Shown: positions 62,001 through 64,000 of the stretch, in pieces | Layout of the letters: each line of letters starts with the position of its first letter | How positions within the stretch are numbered: position 1 is the first letter of the stretch | Origin: Bimastos eiseni | Lineage: Eukaryota; Annelida; Clitellata; Crassiclitellata; Lumbricidae | Direction: 5' to 3' | Length of the DNA stretch: 64,000 nt | NCBI GenBank assembly: GCA_959347315.1 | Contig: OY365810.1 | Coordinates: 32,583,150-32,647,149 of the forward strand | Notes under the pieces: generated by a model | Database searches by the model: none | Seen by the model: only the letters and a program-made list of their open reading frames with translations | Told to the model about the DNA's origin: nothing | Translations under genes and position numbers: made by a program

Positions 62001-63391
62001 TGTTAAACGATAATTGGAAATCCGGGTATCGGTTTTGAAAACGATAATCGGTTCCTGTCAGTTGCAAATCGATAATCGAATTTTTTCCGCCTTTATCTCA
62101 CTTGTTCCGGATTAGTTCCCATAGAAATGGGCTCATCTTCAAAGGTACAGACGTGACTAAGCGAAATATTCCAGGCCGCGTCTTCCAACAAGGTAATAGC
62201 TGCGCTAGTGAACAGTCCTCTAGTACAAACAAGCCTACTGGGGGAAGGAGCACTAGGGGATGGGTAACCCAAGCCGACGACGATAGACAGAAGAGCTGAC
62301 CGCAAGGCACTCAAATTTGATCCGTGCAGAGGGAGATCTCACAGACGAGAGAGGGAGCGGGCAAAGCGACTGCCGGTGGGTTTTTTTTAATGGACAACGA
62401 ACTCAGCGTGCAACCCACTAGCGGCCAATACATAACCACAGCAGCAAGCTTTAAAGCACGTGAGGGAGAGCGTGAGAGTCAAGTGCTGTGGGATACTGTT
62501 TGTTCCAGATAACAATGTGTCCTAAAAACTTCGGTACCAAGTGCTGATGCTGCATTGCGATACGTAATACATAAAATAACGTGCATTGTTGTGTCATATT
62601 ATAATTTACAATATTTTTCTAAGAACACCAATATAATCCAATAACTGATTTTAAATCGGTTTTTAAAATCCGACAACCGGTTTTAAATCGGTTTTTAAAA
62701 TCCAATAATCGTTTGCCCCAAAAATCGATATTAACAACCCTATTCCAAAGAGAGGAACCAATTGAAGCAAAGGATCTAGACTGAACCATTGTAGTTCTAG
62801 CATGGGAACCAAGAGGTCAAATCTATTGGACAAACGAAGTAGACAGAAGGAAGAAACTAAATGAGGGCAAAGTATTACACTAACCAGATATTTCTAGGCA
62901 AGACTCCATTGAGCCGAGAAGATAATAACAAGGATTTTAAACTGCGATCATGGAGACGGAGCTGATAAAGTTAATCAAACATAAAGGTAGAGATGTGAGA
63001 GTAACGGGAAAGGCAGGTTATACCAATTCACAATAGAAGCTGTGATGTCAACACCAAATTAATTCACTCCAGATTTAAATTCACCAATGAGACAGCACAT
63101 TCAATGATAGAATTCTGAGTTTGTTTATTAAGATCGAACTTTCTTTCTATCAGGTAAAACTGGCATGCAAAACAATTATAAGTAATGATTTGTTAATTGT
63201 TAAAGTTACACCATAGACATGTGCTTAAACACTTAGGGATTTAAAAAAAATGATTAAAGTCACACATACATGATTATTCTTGTCATCACCGCCAACTGAA
63301 ACTGGATACATCAGGTATCGTCCACCATCAGATACTGAAGGAACACAGTTTCCAGAGTCGCCAGAATCGTGAGGAGAGCCCCAGTTGTGTC
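39232..63391 (-). CDS. ADAM17: ADAM17 (TACE)-like membrane metalloprotease gene, 3' part, 15 exons located
   Basis: This is a host gene whose 5' exons lie beyond the right edge. The located exons, in order, are 63270-63391, 60744-60798, 59795-59925, 58731-58841, 54267-54329, 53062-53135, 51172-51302, 50827-50905, 50265-50353, 48753-48803, 43435-43506, 42555-42614, 41530-41592, 39853-39888 and 39232-39264. Together they encode the end of the zinc protease domain (GHNWGSPHD, Met-turn YLMYP), the disintegrin domain, the Cys-rich/membrane-proximal domain with CKRC, a juxtamembrane helix, one transmembrane helix and a short cytoplasmic tail. ADAM17 sheds membrane-anchored ligands and receptors at the cell surface. 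Order, spacing of cysteines and length between motifs follow ADAM17 rather than ADAM10. Phases agree at nearly every junction; exceptions are one unlocated short exon and one odd donor. The tail exons are the least certain. Confidence 0.85.
39853..39888 (-). CDS. ADAM17-like gene, tail exon ([12 protein letters not shown])
   Basis: A 36-base exon, phase 0 at both ends, with acceptor TGTGTGCTGCAG and donor GAG|GTAAGG. Twelve charged residues, similar in style to the juxtamembrane exon at 48753-48803 (also ending VE|GTAAGG). Could be an alternative exon. Confidence 0.5.
41228..41672. repeat. Duplicated exon unit, copy 3
   Basis: It shares with 42262-42705 the blocks CAGTGGTGGGCCCA, ACAAGCGTGGAACCAACCAA, AACGCCGATCGCAGACAC, GAAGATAAACATCAAA, the exon itself and AAAACATTGTTTTTCATTTC (quoted in parts). 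The copy includes the exon and roughly 300 bases of downstream intron. Confidence 0.88.
41530..41592 (-). CDS. ADAM17-like gene, tail exon, duplicated unit copy 3
   Basis: A 63-base exon, phase 0, with acceptor GGATCAG and donor CCA|GTGAGT. It encodes 21 residues with the core [16 protein letters not shown] PxSSPP/R-rich stretch could be a SH3-binding or trafficking motif; this is inference. Confidence 0.6.
42262..42705. repeat. Duplicated exon unit, copy 2
   Basis: Direct copy of 41228-41672, about 1034 bases away, clearly diverged (many substitutions) but collinear. Followed by a CAGTATGTTTGGCTTACTGA block that recurs near 40990 and, inverted, near 41770. Confidence 0.88.
42555..42614 (-). 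CDS. ADAM17-like gene, tail exon, duplicated unit copy 2
   Basis: A 60-base exon, phase 0, with acceptor GGGTCAG and donor CAA|GTGAGT. It encodes 20 residues with the core [15 protein letters not shown], paralogous to copy 3. Confidence 0.6.
43339..43550. repeat. Duplicated exon unit, copy 1 (shorter)
   Basis: It matches the exon-proximal half of the other two units: TCTTTCAAACATGCTAC, GAAACGAAAGCTCAAGTAG, AAGAAAAGT, the exon, ACATAAAACAT (quoted in parts). Confidence 0.8.
43435..43506 (-). CDS. ADAM17-like gene, tail exon, duplicated unit copy 1
   Basis: A 72-base exon, phase 0, with acceptor TTATGTTTAG and donor CAG|GTGAGT. It encodes 24 residues starting [11 protein letters not shown] with the core [13 protein letters not shown]. 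This copy uses an acceptor 9-12 bases upstream of the site used in the other two copies; there the corresponding AG has been lost. Confidence 0.65.
43593..43905 (+). mobile_element. tRNA-derived SINE, near full length
   Basis: A-box-like TGGCCGATTGGTTAGAGC lies at 43602-43619 and B-box GGGTTCGACCT at 43656-43666. Then come CACTGTGTAGGGACCTTGAG, CAAGTCCTTCATGCACAATT, AGCAAAAATGTTGTTTCTG and the tail GGTGCCTTATAAATCGGCG with AT-rich end. Best copy of the family in this window; it sits in an intron of the ADAM17-like gene. Confidence 0.8.
44490..47766 (-). pseudogene. LINE ORF2: PHD finger, endonuclease, reverse transcriptase
   Basis: Residues 1-60 hold a Cys4-His-Cys3-type finger ([26 protein letters not shown]). 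A single in-frame TGA (47353-47355) separates it from the APE endonuclease ([42 protein letters not shown]). A frameshift near 46885 leads to DISDHLPI, the conserved catalytic endonuclease motif. Frameshifts near 46190 and 46030 precede the RT ([15 protein letters not shown], motif [14 protein letters not shown], motif C FADD at 45295-45306), followed by [18 protein letters not shown] thumb sequence. The catalytic residues are present; the frame breaks make this copy inactive unless some are sequencing errors. Confidence 0.88.
47950..48569 (-). pseudogene. LINE ORF1 protein (coiled coil + RRM-like)
   Basis: It begins [18 protein letters not shown] with heptads, then [18 protein letters not shown], the RRM start typical of CR1/L1-type ORF1 proteins. 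After frame changes come [14 protein letters not shown] and then [19 protein letters not shown] and [10 protein letters not shown], matching the C-terminal domain. It binds the element RNA as a nucleic-acid chaperone. Broken by frameshifts. Confidence 0.75.
48753..48803 (-). CDS. ADAM17-like gene, exon just after the transmembrane helix
   Basis: A 51-base exon, phase 0 at both ends, with acceptor TTTTCGCTTTTAG and donor GAG|GTAAGG. Seventeen residues [17 protein letters not shown], charged, as expected for the cytoplasmic juxtamembrane segment (human ADAM17 has DKKLDKQYE here). Confidence 0.72.
48945..49462. repeat. Foldback-like repeat with GGCAATTGTCC motifs
   Basis: The left block has GGACATTTGCCCTGGACAA and TTGCCCTATGGACAAAAGCC. 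The right block has the complementary-order GGGCATTTGTCCTAG, GGCTTTTGTCCGGAGGGC and GGCAACTGTCC with a run of 13 G. The arrangement is inverted, as in a MITE with repetitive ends. Confidence 0.6.
49535..49840 (+). CDS. Unrecognised 101-codon open frame
   Basis: A plus-strand frame inside an intron of the ADAM17-like gene, starting [12 protein letters not shown] and ending [13 protein letters not shown]. The composition is protein-like. The last third ([23 protein letters not shown]) loosely recalls the ferritin helix with 'KYF...SEEEREHA', but the metal-site residues cannot be matched with confidence. It may be a decayed retrocopy, or chance. Confidence 0.2.
   Translation: MASVHCAKYMKVISCSMPQIRDNLTSQICRQAKEIVQSFQEFALEGAQKHLVLDRDSACNFYTHLNTALFCRGWAMRAPEYLGKYLYKRSEEHGQDGRENI
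50265..50353 (-). CDS. ADAM17-like gene, transmembrane exon
   Basis: An 89-base exon with acceptor TTCTTCTTGCAG and donor TTG|GTAGGT. 29 codons: [16 protein letters not shown] then [14 protein letters not shown] single hydrophobic helix after a basic residue; human ADAM17 has KFLADNIVG..SLIFWIPFSI at this point, with matching NIV and W(V/I)P. Confidence 0.88.
50538..50650. repeat. 27-bp tandem repeat (CTTGACCTACCTGGATTCTG)
   Basis: About three and a half imperfect copies; gives a repetitive [13 protein letters not shown] frame on the plus strand, considered spurious. Confidence 0.8.
50827..50905 (-). CDS. ADAM17-like gene, juxtamembrane (CANDIS-like) exon
   Basis: A 79-base exon with acceptor TGTTTCTAG and donor [25 protein letters not shown] then [11 protein letters not shown]. 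It aligns without gaps to the human GKCEKRVQDVIERFW..F segment, the conserved amphipathic juxtamembrane region that recognises substrates. The split Val codon (G|TC) continues in the transmembrane exon. Confidence 0.88.
51172..51302 (-). CDS. ADAM17-like gene, membrane-proximal domain exon with CxxC
   Basis: A 131-base exon with acceptor TTTTTCAG and donor GAC|GTTAGC. It contains [17 protein letters not shown] and [13 protein letters not shown]. The CKRC motif corresponds to the CKVC motif of human ADAM17, the cysteine pair whose disulfide arrangement is switched by protein disulfide isomerase to control activity. The PC..G.C pattern also matches. Confidence 0.9.
51692..51733. repeat. (AT)n microsatellite
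   Basis: AT run with one TAAT interruption, next to the SINE pair at 51763. Confidence 0.95.
51763..52090 (+). mobile_element. SINE dimer (two tRNA-type heads in tandem)
   Basis: The first head, GGCATGGTGGCCCATTGG and GTTAGAGCGGTCGGC, runs straight into the body (CACTGTGTAGGGACC). A second head follows at about 51886 (ACAGTGGCCGATCGGTGAG, then B-box CGGGTTCAACCC) with its own body to AGCAAAAAATGTTG. The first copy has lost its B-box region. Either a SINE inserted into a SINE, or a dimeric element. Confidence 0.72.
52456..52514. repeat. (AT)n microsatellite
   Basis: AT run with ATGT interruptions. Confidence 0.95.
52846..52994. repeat. 37-bp tandem repeat
   Basis: GGTACTGACCCAGACTGACC begins units at 52884 and 52921, and a diverged unit begins at 52958; a further degenerate copy precedes. 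Period 37. It lies about 70-100 bases upstream, on the plus axis, of exon 53062-53135's donor side. Confidence 0.85.
53062..53135 (-). CDS. ADAM17-like gene, Cys-rich exon
   Basis: A 74-base exon with acceptor TTTCTGTGCAG and donor [24 protein letters not shown] then [10 protein letters not shown]. It aligns to human GKCKDGKCIPFCE and the following CAC cysteines with identical spacing. Confidence 0.9.
53557..53828. mobile_element. hAT-type MITE, 272 bp, sister of 12780-13050
   Basis: Flanks CTTAGAGT (53549-53556) and CTTAGAGC (53829-53836), an 8-bp duplication with one mismatch. Ends TACAGGTGTAACAAGG and, from the right, CAGGGGTGTAAGAAG. Long G/C runs near the right end (GGGGGGCTTTGCCCCCC) can form a hairpin. 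Confidence 0.85.
54267..54329 (-). CDS. ADAM17-like gene, short Cys-rich exon
   Basis: A 63-base exon with acceptor TTTGTGCAG and donor [31 protein letters not shown]. It completes the split Asn codon of the preceding exon (YC-N) and matches the 'C.....CP.......GT.C' segment. Confidence 0.88.
   Translation of the reverse strand, partial: WTKWNLSKCNFKAKWDRMFQ
54760..54836. repeat. (CATA)n microsatellite, left part
   Basis: CATACATACATA repeats abut the 3' end of the truncated LINE; continues on its other side at 55960. Confidence 0.9.
54837..55948 (-). mobile_element. 5'-truncated copy of the CR1/jockey-like LINE
   Basis: Homologous base for base to 44232-45350 with sparse substitutions (for example GTATTTAATGCC versus GTATTTTATGCC). 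It covers the RT thumb ([14 protein letters not shown]) and 3' UTR and stops before the FADD motif would be reached, truncated in the usual LINE manner. Lies inside a (CATA)n microsatellite in an intron of the ADAM17-like gene. Confidence 0.92.
55960..56550. repeat. (CATA)n microsatellite with ACATAGTATT higher-order pattern
   Basis: Long CATA tract. Between 56140 and 56285 CATACATACATAGTATTA units recur seven or more times. The Ile/His/Tyr/Thr-rich frames on both strands are artefacts. Confidence 0.95.
57283..58144. mobile_element. PIF/Harbinger-type MITE, 862 bp, TAA target duplication
   Basis: TAA at 57280-57282 and 58145-58147. Terminal inverted repeats GGGGCTGTTCACATATTA (left) and GGGGCCGTTCGCATATTA (right, reversed) continue as TATAA for about 28 bases. 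The 3-bp TWA-type duplication and GGG..GTTC ends suggest PIF/Harbinger. Subterminal G-rich GGGGTAGGTGGG blocks are present. No transposase. Confidence 0.82.
58731..58841 (-). CDS. ADAM17-like gene, disintegrin/Cys-rich exon
   Basis: A 111-base exon with acceptor TTTTATCTTACAG and donor [29 protein letters not shown], then [15 protein letters not shown]. It aligns to human S-DRNSPCCKNC and SYC with matched ends. Confidence 0.9.
59380..59630 (+). pseudogene. LINE RT C-terminal fragment
   Basis: In broken plus frames: [25 protein letters not shown] and [10 protein letters not shown]. This is the 'SFSV.GP.LWN.LP..L......F...LKT.LF' signature at the end of LINE reverse transcriptases. Short dead fragment. 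Confidence 0.55.
59795..59925 (-). CDS. ADAM17-like gene, disintegrin exon; non-canonical donor
   Basis: [20 protein letters not shown], then [18 protein letters not shown], aligning with human VCGNSRVDEGEECDPG and CCNSDC..KEGVQC. The acceptor is a tandem CAGAG: the reading phase of the upstream exon selects the second AG (start 59925). The next exon needs this one to end TGTAG, but the following bases are TTAAGT, not GT. A GT one base earlier (TGTA|GTTAAG) would shift the frame. Confidence 0.85.
60110..60480. repeat. Dispersed repeat, copy 1
   Basis: It shares GATAGAAT..TAGAGCAA, TTGAAGCAAAGGAT-like, AAAGGTAGAGATG, GAAGCTATGATGTCAACACC with 61890-63060 minus the inserted MITE. A related stretch occurs near 40640-40800. 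Nature unknown; possibly the 3' part of a retroelement. Confidence 0.6.
60744..60798 (-). CDS. ADAM17-like gene, exon linking protease and disintegrin domains
   Basis: A 55-base exon with acceptor ATCTATCTAG and donor AAT|GTTTGC (weak). [18 protein letters not shown]. Joined to the next exon it gives [13 protein letters not shown], the same length between the two cysteines as human ECFQERSNKVCGN. It begins with the last base of a codon, consistent with a Ser after the expected FSxC, which would be in an exon I could not find. Confidence 0.6.
61890..63060. repeat. Dispersed repeat, copy 2, interrupted by a MITE
   Basis: 61890-61994 and 62743-63060 together form a second copy of 60110-60480; the 748-bp element at 61995 was inserted later. 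Confidence 0.6.
61995..62742. mobile_element. hAT-type MITE, 748 bp, rich in ATCGATAATCG motifs
   Basis: TTCTAAAG (61987-61994) and TTCCAAAG (62743-62750) form an 8-bp duplication with one mismatch. Ends TAGGGATGTTAA and, from the right, TAGGGTTGTTAA. Subterminal CGATAATCGG/ATCGATAATCG and, on the right, AAATCGGTTTTTAAAATCC repeats. Confidence 0.85.
63270..63391 (-). CDS. ADAM17-like gene, end of zinc-protease domain
   Basis: A 122-base exon with acceptor TATATAAAG and donor [27 protein letters not shown], then [13 protein letters not shown] and KNNH. It holds the second and third zinc-binding histidines of HExxHxxGxxHD (the first His and the catalytic Glu are in the preceding exon, outside the window) and the Met-turn (YLMYP; human YVMYP). 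Begins with the last two bases of the Gly codon. Confidence 0.92.
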
Positions 63392-63714
63392 CTTTATATA
63401 GAAATAAAAATATACAGTACTTGTCCCAGACACTTTCAACATGACATCATAACTTATCACATATAAACTATAAAATGTGCTTGGTAGGATCTGGAATTAG
63501 TTGTCACACTACCAATTTAGCTTTAAGTGAAAAAAACACAGAGTTCAAGACAAGAATCCTATCTTCAAGAAGTGTAATACAGCAAAACATTTCTTGCAGA
63601 ATAAAAAGCACAGCTTGGAGGACAATTCATTAAAATTGACAGAAAGGATCTGCAGCTGTATAGGGGCATTGGAGAGGCACGCGTTCATGTCTGAGAGGAA
63701 TTGCAGAAATAAAG

Positions 63715-64000
63715 ACAGGTCGAATACGAATAATTGGACCAACTATTCAGCTGAATACAAATACGAATAGTCAAATAGTGTACAAAATACGTGTACCAAA
63801 AAATTTCAAAATTTCAAATGTATGCAAAAAAATTTCATAACATATGCTGCAATCACAGCATATATTATGTTAAAGAGAGAGTTACTTCAATCCACTCCAC
63901 AGAGCAGCTGCATGTGTAAAAACAGATGTCACGTGACCACAATTTGTATTAAGTCAGGCCGCTACTATTCGGCTGAATACCGAATAGCTATTCCTCCCAC
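63715..64000. mobile_element. Probable MITE with GAATACGAATAG repeats, cut by window edge
   Basis: CGAATACGAATAATTGG and ACGAATAGTCAAATAG on the left, with the inverted type CTATTCGGCTGAATACC at 63965-63985. It resembles repetitive-ended MITEs; the right border is outside the window. Confidence 0.4.

Noticed and set aside
63270..63391. ADAM10 assignment for the metalloprotease
   Set aside because: [11 protein letters not shown] alone resembles ADAM10, but the later exons (CDPG..CCTSDC, CKRCC, juxtamembrane F..F and NIV..W.P helix) follow ADAM17 in spacing.

Overview
This 64 kb window is animal nuclear DNA, most likely from an echinoderm or a related marine deuterostome. It is AT-rich and intron-rich, packed with transposon remnants and microsatellites, and unusually rich in the palindrome TAGGCCTA. 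There are no operons or bacterial signals. Species assignment is inference. Most long open frames are low-complexity DNA or transposon debris. The real host genes are cut into short exons, found here by combining splice sites, reading-phase continuity and protein motifs. All of them lie on the minus strand.

Left part (1-12 kb). Two phase-compatible exons (2455-2524, 1528-1631) encode part of an RNA-binding protein with an RRM-like segment; the gene continues past the left edge. A possible terminal exon of an unrecognised protein lies at 7610-7731. A complete ribosomal protein eL41 (RPL41) gene occupies 8741-10612: three coding exons of 12, 56 and 10 bases encode the canonical 25 residues.

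Middle part (12-38 kb). This is a transposon graveyard with no confident host gene. It holds a 3.3 kb ZMYM/TTF-type hAT transposon (14462-17798) with a perfect 8-bp target duplication and a recently broken transposase. It also holds several hAT-type MITEs with 8-bp duplications, a foldback element, SINE copies, decayed LINE fragments, and a purine-rich minisatellite with a 166-bp higher-order period next to a 200-base assembly gap (37433-37632).

Right part (38.8-64 kb). The minus strand carries the 3' two-thirds of an ADAM17 (TACE)-like membrane metalloprotease gene, in 15 located exons from 63391 down to a stop codon at 39232. In protein order they encode the end of the zinc-metalloprotease domain, the disintegrin domain, the Cys-rich/membrane-proximal domain with a CxxC motif, the juxtamembrane segment, the transmembrane helix, and a cytoplasmic tail spread over six very small phase-0 exons. 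Three of the tail exons sit in duplicated genomic units. One short exon was not located, and one donor site is non-canonical.

Introns of this gene hold a nearly full-length CR1/jockey-like LINE (44232-48570), a second 5'-truncated copy lodged inside a (CATA)n microsatellite (54837-55948), tRNA-derived SINEs, a PIF/Harbinger-type MITE and more hAT MITEs.

No operon-like or defence-like system is present. The most interesting points are the exon-triplicated tail of the ADAM17-like gene, the hidden RPL41 gene, and the set of MITEs whose borders can be fixed to the base.
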